DNA from: Bacillus pseudomycoides
GTDB taxonomy: Bacteria; Bacillota; Bacilli; Bacillales; Bacillaceae_G
Assembly (NCBI RefSeq): GCF_002551005.1
Contig: NZ_NVOY01000024.1
Location: forward strand, 1 to 36,831
Length of the DNA stretch: 36,831 bases
Reading direction: 5' to 3'
Positions 28,338 to 35,796 of the stretch are shown here, piece after piece; positions within the stretch are counted from its first letter, which is position 1; each line of letters begins with the position of its first letter. A program made the translations under genes and the position numbers. Below the pieces are notes generated by a model that was not told where the DNA came from, did no database searches, and saw only the letters and a list, made by a program, of their open reading frames with translations.

Positions 28338-28562
28338 TCATTGTAAGAACAGTTCATATTCATAATACTCTGGATAGGATGCGAGCGTTTTTTGACACGA
28401 TTCACAAATTGTTTTTATATATATATTTCCGTTTCCATCAAAATGAATCATTTCTAACCGCTCTTGCTCTGTTAGTTGACCTAGCACAATGCCGTATACT
28501 TTTTCCGCTGTAATACTACCTATCCTATACCCACAATGTCTGCAGTAATAATGTCCGTCCAT
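28338..28562 (-). CDS. fin: Anti-sigma-F factor Fin
   Basis: A small zinc-type protein that helps switch the forespore from sigma-F to sigma-G by inhibiting sigma-F-holoenzyme. The 74-residue protein has two CxxC pairs, Cys7/Cys10 and Cys53/Cys56, as in B. subtilis Fin (YabK). AGGAGG precedes the ATG. It sits between pth and mfd as in B. subtilis, followed by a terminator. I looked for a sigma-F promoter upstream and did not find a convincing one. Confidence 0.93.
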   Translation of the reverse strand: MDGHYYCRHCGYRIGSITAEKVYGIVLGQLTEQERLEMIHFDGNGNIYIKTICESCQKTLASYPEYYEYELFLQ

Positions 28563-28607
28563 AACTTCCTCCTAGCCACACAATTATTACTATTATGGAT
28601 ATAAGTA

Positions 28608-28630
28608 TAAAAAAATATTCCATTTTGGAA
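28608..28630 (-). terminator. Possible pth terminator
   Basis: Minus-strand short stem TTCCA / TGGAA (28626-28630 and 28618-28622), loop of three, then a seven-T run, three bases after the pth stop. The stem is weak, so some read-through into fin is likely. Confidence 0.5.
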
Positions 28631-28633
28631 ATG

Positions 28634-29194
28634 TTAATTATTGAAAGTATTCATAACTTGTAAAAATGGCGTTTTCAGCCATTCTTCACATGCATCTGCA
28701 CTTTTTTCAATTGCTCGTTTTACCTCAGGCGTCTCATCTGCCATAAAACGCCCTAATACATAATCAACTACTTTCATGCCATTTTTAGGACGATCAATTC
28801 CCATACGAATGCGTTGGAATTCCTGTGTTCCTAAATGTGCAATTGTTGATTTCACACCGTTATGTCCACCCGCGCTACCTTTCATACGAAGACGCAATTT
28901 TCCAACTGGAATATCTAAATCATCATACATCACTATAAAGTCTTCAATATCAATTTTATAGTAATCCATAAGTGGACGAATACTTTCTCCAGATAAATTC
29001 ATATATGTAAGCGGCTTTAATAAAATGACTTTCTCTCCATTTACAAAACCTGCACCGAATAACCCCTTAAATTTTTGCTCATTTAATGGGATATTCCAGC
29101 GTTTAGATAATTCATCTATCGCCATGAACCCAATGTTATGCCTTGTTAATTCATATTCTCTGCCTGGGTTACCAAGTCCTACTATTAATTTCAT
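28634..29194 (-). CDS. pth: Peptidyl-tRNA hydrolase
   Basis: Releases tRNA from prematurely dropped peptidyl-tRNA; known in B. subtilis as spoVC. The 186-residue protein begins with the family pattern LIVGLGNPG (about 3-11). The catalytic His19 is in [24 protein letters not shown] and [11 protein letters not shown] follow. The start is ATG 29194 after AAAGTGGTG. A 23-residue upstream extension runs through the prs terminator and is rejected. In B. subtilis the ctc gene stands between prs and this gene; here there is none. Confidence 0.96.
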   Translation of the reverse strand: MKLIVGLGNPGREYELTRHNIGFMAIDELSKRWNIPLNEQKFKGLFGAGFVNGEKVILLKPLTYMNLSGESIRPLMDYYKIDIEDFIVMYDDLDIPVGKLRLRMKGSAGGHNGVKSTIAHLGTQEFQRIRMGIDRPKNGMKVVDYVLGRFMADETPEVKRAIEKSADACEEWLKTPFLQVMNTFNN

Positions 29195-29221
29195 TGTAAC
29201 ACCACTTTCTTTTTTCGATAC

Positions 29222-29251
29222 GAAAAGACGTAACCAACACTGGTTACGTCT
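29222..29251 (-). terminator. prs terminator
   Basis: Minus-strand perfect 10-bp stem AGACGTAACC / GGTTACGTCT (29242-29251 and 29226-29235), a 6-base loop, then TTTTCG. It ends the glmU-prs unit. The short T run suggests partial read-through into pth. Confidence 0.78.
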
Positions 29252-29263
29252 CATTCTATCCAA

Positions 29264-30217
29264 TTAATTAAATAGTACGCTTACAGATTCTTCTTCGTAA
29301 ACACGAATAATTGCTTCTCCAATTAATGGAGCAACAGAAAGTTCTTGTACTTTATCAATTTTCTTTTCTTCTGGTAATACGATAGAGTTTGTTACAACTA
29401 ACTCTTTAATATTTGAATTTTGAATGCGTTCAATTGCTGGACCAGATAAAACTGGGTGTGTACAGCAAGCATATACTTCAGAAGCACCGTTCTCTACAAG
29501 AGCGTTTGCTGCTAATGTAATTGTACCAGCTGTATCAATGATGTCATCAATTAAAATTGCTGTTTTACCTTCGATATTACCTACGATATTCATTACTTCT
29601 GCTACATTTGGACGTGGACGGCGTTTATCGATGATAGCGATTGGCGCTTTTAAACGATCTGCCATTTTTCGAGCACGTGTTACACCACCATGGTCAGGAG
29701 ATACAATTACAATATCCTTAAGACCTTTCTTCTTAAAGTAGTCAGAAAGAATAGGTACACCCATTAAATGGTCGATTGGAATATCAAAGAATCCTTGAAT
29801 TTGTGGAGCATGTAAATCTAGAGTAATTACACGAGTAGCGCCCGCTGTTTCAAGTAAGTTTGCAAACAGTTTCGCTGTAATCGGCTCACGAGAACGTGCT
29901 TTACGATCTTGGCGTGCATAACCATAGTAAGGAATAACAATGTTAATTGTTTTCGCAGATGCACGTTTTAATGCATCGATCATAATAAGCAATTCCATAA
30001 TATGCTCGTTTACTGGGAAACTTGTAGATTGGATGATAAATACATCGCAACCACGAATACTTTCTTCAATGTTAATTTGAATTTCTCCATCACTAAAACG
30101 TGCAACAGAACATTTTCCTAATTCTACTCCAATGTGCTTTGCAATTTGCTCAGCAAGCGCCTTGTTAGAGTTTAAAGAAAATACTTTCAAATTAGAATTT
30201 AGATATTGAGTCGACAT
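29264..30217 (-). CDS. prs: Ribose-phosphate pyrophosphokinase
   Basis: Makes PRPP from ribose 5-phosphate and ATP, feeding purine, pyrimidine, histidine, tryptophan and NAD synthesis. The 317-residue protein is a class I PRPP synthetase with [10 protein letters not shown] (about 97-106), the cation/regulatory region [14 protein letters not shown] (134-147), SPDHGG (173-178) and the PRPP-binding loop [11 protein letters not shown] (222-232). GGAGG precedes the ATG. It lies 18 bases after glmU and is cotranscribed with it. Its product is also the ligand of PurR and substrate of HprT, both encoded in this window. Confidence 0.97.
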   Translation of the reverse strand: MSTQYLNSNLKVFSLNSNKALAEQIAKHIGVELGKCSVARFSDGEIQINIEESIRGCDVFIIQSTSFPVNEHIMELLIMIDALKRASAKTINIVIPYYGYARQDRKARSREPITAKLFANLLETAGATRVITLDLHAPQIQGFFDIPIDHLMGVPILSDYFKKKGLKDIVIVSPDHGGVTRARKMADRLKAPIAIIDKRRPRPNVAEVMNIVGNIEGKTAILIDDIIDTAGTITLAANALVENGASEVYACCTHPVLSGPAIERIQNSNIKELVVTNSIVLPEEKKIDKVQELSVAPLIGEAIIRVYEEESVSVLFN

Positions 30218-30235
30218 CTAGATTAACCCTCCACA

Positions 30236-31615
30236 TTATGAATTTTTCTTATTCAGCAATTGATCAACATAGTCTTCTTTATTAATTTGACGTGTACGTG
30301 CAATTGATAACGCTTTTGCTGGCACATCTTCTGTAATTGTAGAACCTGCTGCAACATAAGCACCATCTTCAACCGTTACAGGAGCAACAAGGTTTGAGTT
30401 ACAACCAATAAACACACCATCGCCAATTACAGTTTTAAATTTATTCTTGCCATCGTAGTTTACTGTAATAGAACCACAACCAAGATTTACATCTTCTCCC
30501 ACCTCTGCATCACCAATATAGCTTAAGTGAGAGGCTTTACTTCTATTTCCGAAAACAGTCTTTTTAATTTCAACGAAGTTTCCAACACGAACTTCATTAC
30601 CAATAACAGATTGCGGACGAATATGAGCAAACGGTCCAATTGCAACATCAATACCAATCTTACTATCATGAACAGTAGACTGACGAATTGTTGTATTATC
30701 GCCCACTTCACTATCACGGATGACTGTATGCGGCCCAACTTCACAATTTGATCCAATAACAGTATAACCTTCAATAATTGTTCCCGGATAAATAACCGTA
30801 TCATTACCAATTTTTGCATCAACGGAAATATACGTGTTATTCGGATCAATAATCGTAACACCATTTACCATGTGTTGATGGTTAATACGTTTTTTCATAA
30901 TGTCTTCCGCTTGCGATAGAGCGACCCTGTCATTAACCCCTAACGTTTCATCAAAATGCTCTGTTTGATAGGCAGATACAATATGACCTTCATTTTTCAA
31001 AATCTCAATTACATCTGGAAGGTAATATTCTCCTTGCACATTTTCATTGGAAACTTTAGAAAGGGAAGCGAATAGCACTTTATTATCAAAACAATACGTA
31101 CCTGTATTAATTTCTTTAATTGCTCGCTCTACTTCATTTGCATCTTTATGTTCAACAATTTTTTCAACGTGACCATTTTCATTACGAACAATTCGGCCAT
31201 AACCAGCAGGCTCTTGTATGTAGGCTGTTAATACCGTTGCCTTTGCACCTGCTTCTTCATGCTGCTTTAATAAAGCTTCCATTGTTTTTGCTGTAATAAG
31301 AGGTGTATCACCACAAATTACTAATGTTGTTCCTTCCTCGTTTCCCAGTACATCAGCTGCTTGCATAACGGCATGTGCTGTTCCTAGCTGCTCCGTTTGC
31401 AACGCAAATTCACTTGCACTTCCTAATTGATCCTGTACCTTTTCAGCGCCGTGTCCAACAACCGTAACAAGTTTCTGTACTTCTAGCTGAGAGACTTGAT
31501 CAACTACATGCTGTACCATCGGTTTCCCGCATACAGAATGTAGCACCTTGTATAAACTTGACTTCATACGGGTGCCTTTTCCTGCAGCAAGAATCACTGC
31601 AAATCTTTTTGACAT
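30236..31615 (-). CDS. glmU: Bifunctional UDP-N-acetylglucosamine pyrophosphorylase / glucosamine-1-phosphate acetyltransferase
   Basis: Makes UDP-GlcNAc for peptidoglycan and wall polymers. The 459-residue protein has an N-terminal uridyltransferase domain with LAAGKGTRM (9-17). A C-terminal left-handed beta-helix of hexapeptide repeats (from about 250) carries the acetyltransferase site (NVEVKKTVFG-like region, here [10 protein letters not shown], and [11 protein letters not shown]). The start is ATG 31615 after GGAGGG; a 6-residue in-frame extension contains the ribosome site. A good sigma-A promoter stands upstream. It is followed by prs. Confidence 0.97.
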   Translation of the reverse strand: MSKRFAVILAAGKGTRMKSSLYKVLHSVCGKPMVQHVVDQVSQLEVQKLVTVVGHGAEKVQDQLGSASEFALQTEQLGTAHAVMQAADVLGNEEGTTLVICGDTPLITAKTMEALLKQHEEAGAKATVLTAYIQEPAGYGRIVRNENGHVEKIVEHKDANEVERAIKEINTGTYCFDNKVLFASLSKVSNENVQGEYYLPDVIEILKNEGHIVSAYQTEHFDETLGVNDRVALSQAEDIMKKRINHQHMVNGVTIIDPNNTYISVDAKIGNDTVIYPGTIIEGYTVIGSNCEVGPHTVIRDSEVGDNTTIRQSTVHDSKIGIDVAIGPFAHIRPQSVIGNEVRVGNFVEIKKTVFGNRSKASHLSYIGDAEVGEDVNLGCGSITVNYDGKNKFKTVIGDGVFIGCNSNLVAPVTVEDGAYVAAGSTITEDVPAKALSIARTRQINKEDYVDQLLNKKNS

Positions 31616-31651
31616 ATAGACCCTCCATCGCAACCTATTTATCCATTAAAG

Positions 31652-31680
31652 ATATTATCCTAAATAACTATATATTTCAA
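31652..31680 (-). promoter_or_regulatory. glmU-prs promoter (sigma-A)
   Basis: Minus-strand -35 TTGAAA (31675-31680), a 17-base spacer and -10 TAATAT (31652-31657), giving a leader of about 30 bases before glmU. Confidence 0.8.
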
Positions 31681-31732
31681 GAAACACCTTACAACTATTA
31701 AATTTTACCATAACTTTTATATAATGTTTTAG

Positions 31733-31756
31733 TATTTCATATCTTTTTATGAAATA
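31733..31756. repeat. Perfect inverted repeat upstream of glmU
   Basis: Arms TATTTCATA (31733-31741) and TATGAAATA (31748-31756) around a 6-base loop, about 50 bases upstream of the glmU -35. The length and symmetry would suit an operator or a protein-binding site, but no regulator can be named. Confidence 0.45.
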
Positions 31757-31963
31757 AGCTATACTATTCCTTTTTCACGAAAAATTGAGGTAACTATTAT
31801 AGATACAAATAGAAAAAACGATATGAAAACCCTTTATTCCCCAAGGAGAACCCCTTGCCATGTACAGGTGTGAAAACAAAGATAAAAAAGCAAATGCAGA
31901 TTAGTTATTTCTGCATAGCGGCGACTTATATGTTGAAAAATCAAAATCGATTTATATTATATA

Positions 31964-32003
31964 GAAACAACAACAAACTCCTGTAAATGCTTACAGGAGT
32001 TTG
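31964..32003 (-). terminator. spoVG terminator
   Basis: Minus-strand perfect 13-bp stem CAAACTCCTGTAA / TTACAGGAGTTTG (31991-32003 and 31974-31986), a 4-base loop, then TTGTTGTTTC. It lies 45 bases beyond the spoVG stop. Confidence 0.85.
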
Positions 32004-32048
32004 CCAAAATTATAGAGCTCTTCTTTTAGAGCTCTTCTTATTCGAATT

Positions 32049-32342
32049 TTACGAAGCTCCAGCTTCTTCAAACTCAACTTCTTCTAACTCGCCTAAACGG
32101 TGATACTCAGCTAAAACCGCATCTTGAATCTTAGAACGAGTATTTGAATTAATTGGATGAGCAATGTCACGGAACTCTCCATCTGGAGTACGTTTACTTG
32201 GCATTGCTACAAATAATCCATTATTGCCATCAATTACACGAATATCATGAACAACAAATTCGTGGTCTAGAGTAATAGAGGCAATCGCTCGCATACGGCC
32301 TTCTGTGTTTACGCGGCGTAATCTTACGTCAGTCACTTCCAT
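32049..32342 (-). CDS. spoVG: Septation regulator / RNA- and DNA-binding protein SpoVG
   Basis: A 97-residue protein of the SpoVG family. The conserved segment is VTDVRLRRV (3-11), [19 protein letters not shown] (about 22-40) and [20 protein letters not shown] (about 45-64). In Bacillus it affects asymmetric division and spore cortex formation, and homologues bind nucleic acid. A clear sigma-H promoter precedes it and a strong terminator follows, so it is a one-gene unit. The acidic C-terminus ([10 protein letters not shown]) varies between species. Confidence 0.97.
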   Translation of the reverse strand: MEVTDVRLRRVNTEGRMRAIASITLDHEFVVHDIRVIDGNNGLFVAMPSKRTPDGEFRDIAHPINSNTRSKIQDAVLAEYHRLGELEEVEFEEAGAS

Positions 32343-32387
32343 CTTGTGTTCACCACCCTTTTTCTAAATAAGCGATATATTTCTATA

Positions 32388-32415
32388 AATTCCACAAATG
32401 TTCCATTTTTCCTTC
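32388..32415 (-). promoter_or_regulatory. sigma-H promoter of spoVG with upstream AT-rich box
   Basis: Minus-strand -35 GAAGGAAAA (32407-32415; consensus RNAGGAWWW) and -10 GTGGAATT (32388-32395; consensus RNNGAATW), 11 bases apart. This fits sigma-H and the classic B. subtilis spoVG promoter. Just upstream (about 32416-32460) is an AT-rich stretch with paired AAAAATTTTT blocks. It is the equivalent of the upstream AT box, where AbrB binds in B. subtilis. Confidence 0.88.
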
Positions 32416-32495
32416 AATTTTTCAAAAATTTTTAAGATAAAAATTTTTATATAAGTGAAATATATAAATAAACATAGGTTACCGCTTACAATTCC

Positions 32496-32870
32496 TTATT
32501 TTACAAGGGCAATAACTTCAATTTCAACGGATACATCTTTCGGTAGTTTCACTACTTGTACACAAGAACGTGCTGGTTTATTTGTAGAAAAATATGTACT
32601 ATATACTTCATTTACCGCATCAAAATCATTCATATCTTTTAAGAATACAGTTGTTTTTACCACCGTCTCAAACGATGCTCCCGCTTCTGTTAATACTGCC
32701 TTTAAATTTTGAAACACTAGCTCTGTTTGGTCCTTTATATCTCCAGTCACAACTTCACCATTTACTGTTAAAGGAATTTGTCCAGAACTGTAAAACATAT
32801 TATTTACAATCATACCTTGTGAATATGGACCGATTGCCTGCGGCGCCTCATTTGTTTGAACTACTTTCAT
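32496..32870 (-). CDS. ridA: RidA family enamine/imine deaminase (YabJ)
   Basis: Hydrolyses reactive 2-aminoacrylate-type enamines and imines, protecting PLP enzymes. The 124-residue protein has the signature near the C-terminus with Arg101 ([10 protein letters not shown]), the active-site arginine of the family. GPYSQG (about 14-19) and YSSGQIPL (about 27-34) are also conserved. GTGAGG precedes the ATG. In B. subtilis it is cotranscribed with purR, but here a terminator and a repeat hairpin intervene, so it probably has its own promoter. Confidence 0.96.
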   Translation of the reverse strand: MKVVQTNEAPQAIGPYSQGMIVNNMFYSSGQIPLTVNGEVVTGDIKDQTELVFQNLKAVLTEAGASFETVVKTTVFLKDMNDFDAVNEVYSTYFSTNKPARSCVQVVKLPKDVSVEIEVIALVK

Positions 32871-32934
32871 TATTCCTCACCCTTTTATATTTTTTATCCT
32901 GCTTTTACAAGCTGTCCCTAACAAGAAACCTATT

Positions 32935-33000
32935 GTTTTAGCAGGTGGTAAGCCTCCAAAGTTGGGAGCTTACCACCTACTAAAACTTACTGCTCGTAAA
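32935..33000. repeat. Long inverted repeat between purR and ridA (dispersed repeat copy E)
   Basis: Arms GTTTTAGCAGGTGGTAAGC (32935-32953) and GCTTACCACCTACTAAAAC (32968-32986) pair over 19 bases with one mismatch and a 14-base loop. CTTACTGCTCGT (32986-32997) follows and matches 11 of 12 bases in copy B. No T run follows on either strand. Confidence 0.65.
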
Positions 33001-33044
33001 TAATATGACAAAGTACCCAACTGATAAAAGCTTATTATCAATCA

Positions 33045-33080
33045 GTATAAAAAAAGATAAAGCAGTTGCTTTATCTTTTT
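33045..33080 (-). terminator. purR terminator
   Basis: Minus-strand perfect 12-bp stem AAAGATAAAGCA / TGCTTTATCTTT (33067-33078 and 33053-33064), a 2-base centre, then TTTT. The arms are flanked by A and T runs on both sides, so it could act in both directions. Confidence 0.82.
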
Positions 33081-33137
33081 CCCCGCTCTGACGAACAGTA
33101 TCTCCTTTAAAACAATCTATTAAAAAGATTGCTTCTC

Positions 33138-33986
33138 TTATTCAACTTCTACAATGACGTCAGCAAATGGACTTAAAGAATAATTTCCTTTTTCCACTTG
33201 AATCGTCTTTTCTCTCACATCTACTTCAGACAAGCGAATTAACGAAACAAAGTTATCGACAAGTCTTTCCTCAATATCACTTGATTCCACTAGAACTCCA
33301 ATGCCAACAACATTTGCATTAAACTCCTCAAGCATACTCATCATACCTTGTACTGTTCCACCAGCCTTCATAAAATCATCGATGATTAATACATTCGCAC
33401 CCTCTGGAAGACTACGTTTTGCTAATGTCATCGTTTGAATACGCTTAGAAGATCCTGACACGTAATTAATACTTACTGTTGGACCTTCCGTTACTTTATT
33501 ATCTTTTCTAGCAATTACGACCGGGACATCTAAATAATTGGCTACTGCATATGCCAAAGGAATCCCTTTCGTTGCAACTGTCATAACAGCGTCAATCGGC
33601 TGTCTTGCGAATACAGAAGCAAAGAGTCTCCCTGCACCATTAATGTAACGCGGGTTACTTAAAAGATCCGTCATATATAAATAACCGCCTGGAAGAATAC
33701 GATCAGGATTCTCAAATAATTTGCAAAGCTCATTAATAATTTGCTTTGCTTCTTCCTGACTTATATATGGGATATATTTCACTCCTCCTGCTGCACCTGG
33801 TACCGTTTGTAATGTGCCGACCCCTTGTTGTTCAAACGTTTGTTTAATAATAACTAAATCTTCACTAATAGAAGATTTAGCAGACTGATACCGTTCAGCA
33901 AAAAAAGTGAGAGAAACTAACTGACGAGGGTTTTGAAGCAAATAATAAGTCATATCGACTAACCTTGTACTTCGTCTAATTTTCAT
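33138..33986 (-). CDS. purR: Purine operon repressor PurR
   Basis: Represses purine synthesis genes; PRPP relieves repression. The 282-residue protein has an N-terminal winged-helix domain (about 1-73). A type I phosphoribosyltransferase-like domain carries the PRPP motif LIIDDFMKAGGTV (200-212). This is the Bacillus PurR family, unrelated to the LacI-type PurR of enterobacteria. GAGGTGAG precedes the ATG. It lies 54 bases after ispE with no terminator between, so the two are likely cotranscribed. Confidence 0.97.
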   Translation of the reverse strand: MKIRRSTRLVDMTYYLLQNPRQLVSLTFFAERYQSAKSSISEDLVIIKQTFEQQGVGTLQTVPGAAGGVKYIPYISQEEAKQIINELCKLFENPDRILPGGYLYMTDLLSNPRYINGAGRLFASVFARQPIDAVMTVATKGIPLAYAVANYLDVPVVIARKDNKVTEGPTVSINYVSGSSKRIQTMTLAKRSLPEGANVLIIDDFMKAGGTVQGMMSMLEEFNANVVGIGVLVESSDIEERLVDNFVSLIRLSEVDVREKTIQVEKGNYSLSPFADVIVEVE

Positions 33987-34040
33987 GCTCTCACCTCAAA
34001 TTACGAATATTTTAAACAAATCATAACTTATTATACGTCT

Positions 34041-34910
34041 TTATTCAAGACCTTCTCGCTCTCCTAATAAACGAACTGCGTATACTTGATCACAAAATCC
34101 TTTTAAACCGTTATAAATGCGGTGCATACGTGAATCATGATGAACTAAACCAAAAACGGTTGGACCGCTACCGCTCATTAATACCGCATCTGCACCGAAA
34201 CGTTTCATCTGCGCTTTAATATGTGCAACTTCAGGATGCATAGAAAATGTTACATCTTCTAATACATTGCCAACAGCTTGACAAATCCCCTCATAATCAC
34301 CATTTTGAATCACTTCAACCATACGATTTACATCTGGATGTGTTACACGATTTAAATTTAAATTCCCATATACGTCAGCTGTTGATACACCAATATGTGG
34401 CTTGGCCAAAATAACCCAGCAAGAAGGAGGTGTCTTTATATGTTCGATTTTCTCTCCACGACCTGTTGCAATAGCAGTTCCGCCATATACACAAAACGAT
34501 ACATCTGATCCAATTTTGGCACCTAACTTTGCAAGTTCATCAATTGTAAGTCCAAGATTCCATAATTGATTCAGACCTCTTAATGCTGCAGCTGCATCAC
34601 TGCTTCCACCTGCTAATCCCGCTGCAACCGGAATCGTTTTTTCAATCGCAATAGATACCCCTTTTTTTACTTGAAAGCGTTCCTTTAACAATTTTGCCGC
34701 CTGATAAGCTAAATTTCTTTGGTCGTCTGGCACATAACGGTTATGAGATACAATTTCAATCCGGTCTTCAGATAACTCTGTTAGTTCTAACCGATCTGCT
34801 AAATCAATTGTTGTCATAATCATTTTAACCTCATGATAACCGTCCGGTCTTTTTCCTAGTACATCTAACGACAAGTTAATTTTTGCTGGTGCTTTAACTA
34901 GTAGCTTCAA
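34041..34910 (-). CDS. ispE: 4-diphosphocytidyl-2-C-methyl-D-erythritol kinase
   Basis: Phosphorylates CDP-methylerythritol in the non-mevalonate isoprenoid pathway. It is a GHMP kinase of 289 residues with [12 protein letters not shown] near the N-terminus, the ATP loop [16 protein letters not shown] (about 94-109) and SGSGPTVFG near the C-terminus. I choose a TTG start at 34910, preceded by AGGTGA with five bases between. The GTG at 34919 lies inside that Shine-Dalgarno sequence. The length agrees with the 289 residues I recall for B. anthracis IspE. Confidence 0.95.
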   Translation of the reverse strand: MKLLVKAPAKINLSLDVLGKRPDGYHEVKMIMTTIDLADRLELTELSEDRIEIVSHNRYVPDDQRNLAYQAAKLLKERFQVKKGVSIAIEKTIPVAAGLAGGSSDAAAALRGLNQLWNLGLTIDELAKLGAKIGSDVSFCVYGGTAIATGRGEKIEHIKTPPSCWVILAKPHIGVSTADVYGNLNLNRVTHPDVNRMVEVIQNGDYEGICQAVGNVLEDVTFSMHPEVAHIKAQMKRFGADAVLMSGSGPTVFGLVHHDSRMHRIYNGLKGFCDQVYAVRLLGEREGLE

Positions 34911-35053
34911 TCTATTCACCTACTCTATGTACTCAATCTTTTATCGTTTATTTTACCATAAATTTATAGTAGAACGATGACACTTTCCTAATTATAACGA
35001 AAAGCATCAAGAATGAAACTACTTATACACTACGAATACAACTTTTTCGCGTG

Positions 35054-35081
35054 CAAAAAGCCGAGGAATATCTCCTCGGCT
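35054..35081 (-). terminator. sspF terminator
   Basis: Minus-strand perfect 9-bp stem AGCCGAGGA / TCCTCGGCT (35073-35081 and 35059-35067), a 5-base loop, then TTTTG. It lies 26 bases beyond the sspF stop. Confidence 0.88.
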
Positions 35082-35106
35082 ACCGTAGCATAGAAGTATC
35101 TGACTG

Positions 35107-35286
35107 TTACTGGTTTTGTTTCATTAATTGCTGCTCTGCAATTTCAATTGCACGCTTAACCATATTACCAGCATCTTTCGCACGAATTCCGCCCCATCCT
35201 TCTTTTTGCACGACATCATAAAATCCAAGCTCTTTTGCAAGCTCTTCTTTAAATTGATTCGACATGACTCCTCTTCGTCTACTCAA
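35107..35286 (-). CDS. sspF: Small acid-soluble spore protein SspF (alpha/beta type)
   Basis: A minor DNA-binding spore protein of the alpha/beta SASP family, made in the forespore. The 59-residue protein has family features in [19 protein letters not shown] (about 14-32) and [17 protein letters not shown] (about 38-54). The start is TTG 35286 ([11 protein letters not shown] follows). The Shine-Dalgarno site is part of an unbroken run of eight G seven bases upstream. Upstream codons to 35319 read through that run and are not credible. A sigma-G type -10 is visible. Confidence 0.93.
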   Translation of the reverse strand: MSRRRGVMSNQFKEELAKELGFYDVVQKEGWGGIRAKDAGNMVKRAIEIAEQQLMKQNQ

Positions 35287-35320
35287 CGCAAGGCCCCCCC
35301 CTTTATCGCTACGGTACATT

Positions 35321-35327
35321 TAGTATG
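35321..35327 (-). promoter_or_regulatory. sigma-G type -10 of sspF
   Basis: Minus-strand CATACTA (35321-35327), an exact match to the sigma-G -10, about 34 bases before the sspF start. I did not find a good -35 at 17-18 bases. Confidence 0.5.
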
Positions 35328-35380
35328 TGACACTACGAATTTCTTCAACTCTGGAAAATATATGTAACAAAAACCCATCC

Positions 35381-35656
35381 TTAAACAGATTGTTCACCTA
35401 ACATAATTTCATTATCTTGTGCATCATAAAATGTAAGCTCAACAGTTTCTGTTAATACGTCTGCATAACTATAAGAAACGCGCTGAAATGTATCTTCTTG
35501 TTGATCAAGTTGAACTACAAAAACAGAACGGTATGTTTCTGCTAACACACCAGATCGTTCTATCGTCTTTCTTCTTCCACTATTTGCCTTTAGCATAAGC
35601 CTCTGACCAAGGTGATGATCCAAAGCACTTTTAATTTCATCTAAACGTTTTGACAT
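35381..35656 (-). CDS. veg: Veg protein
   Basis: A 91-residue protein of the conserved Veg family; B. subtilis Veg promotes biofilm matrix gene expression by interfering with SinR, and its gene is very strongly expressed. The family core is [21 protein letters not shown] (in pieces [10 protein letters not shown] and [11 protein letters not shown], about 16-36), then [16 protein letters not shown] and [18 protein letters not shown]. The C-terminal ten or so residues vary. GAGGTG precedes the ATG by nine bases. An inverted repeat lies in the upstream region. Confidence 0.95.
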   Translation of the reverse strand: MSKRLDEIKSALDHHLGQRLMLKANSGRRKTIERSGVLAETYRSVFVVQLDQQEDTFQRVSYSYADVLTETVELTFYDAQDNEIMLGEQSV

Positions 35657-35687
35657 ATCATGCTACACCTCGCTGTAATTGGGATGG

Positions 35688-35739
35688 AAAGTATAAAAAT
35701 ACAAGTCATACATATATAGTCTGTACTTTCTTATACTTT
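35688..35739. repeat. Inverted repeat upstream of veg
   Basis: Perfect 9-bp arms AAAGTATAA (35688-35696) and TTATACTTT (35731-35739), with a further TACA / TGTA pairing inside. It overlaps the zone where the veg promoter should be; I could not identify consensus veg promoter boxes with normal spacing. Confidence 0.45.
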
Positions 35740-35765
35740 TTTATCCAATTCCCAAAAAGCGCGTA

Positions 35766-35796
35766 CATAAAAAGCAAGGCAAATACTTACCTTGCT
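35766..35796 (-). terminator. yabG terminator
   Basis: Minus-strand stem AGCAAGG / CCTTGCT (35790-35796 and 35773-35779), a 10-base loop, then TTTTTATG. The first arm begins at the last base of the yabG stop codon. Confidence 0.75.

Larger units (their letters stand above)
31616..32048. other. Gene-free gap between glmU and spoVG
   Basis: About 430 bases. From left to right it holds the glmU promoter (31652-31680), a perfect 9-bp inverted repeat (31733-31756) and a plus-strand 14-codon possible leader ORF with a strong ribosome site (31843-31904), with two small inverted repeats around it. The spoVG terminator (31964-32003) and a short direct repeat of AGAGCTCTTCTT (about 32015-32040) follow. 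No larger gene is present. Confidence 0.7.
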
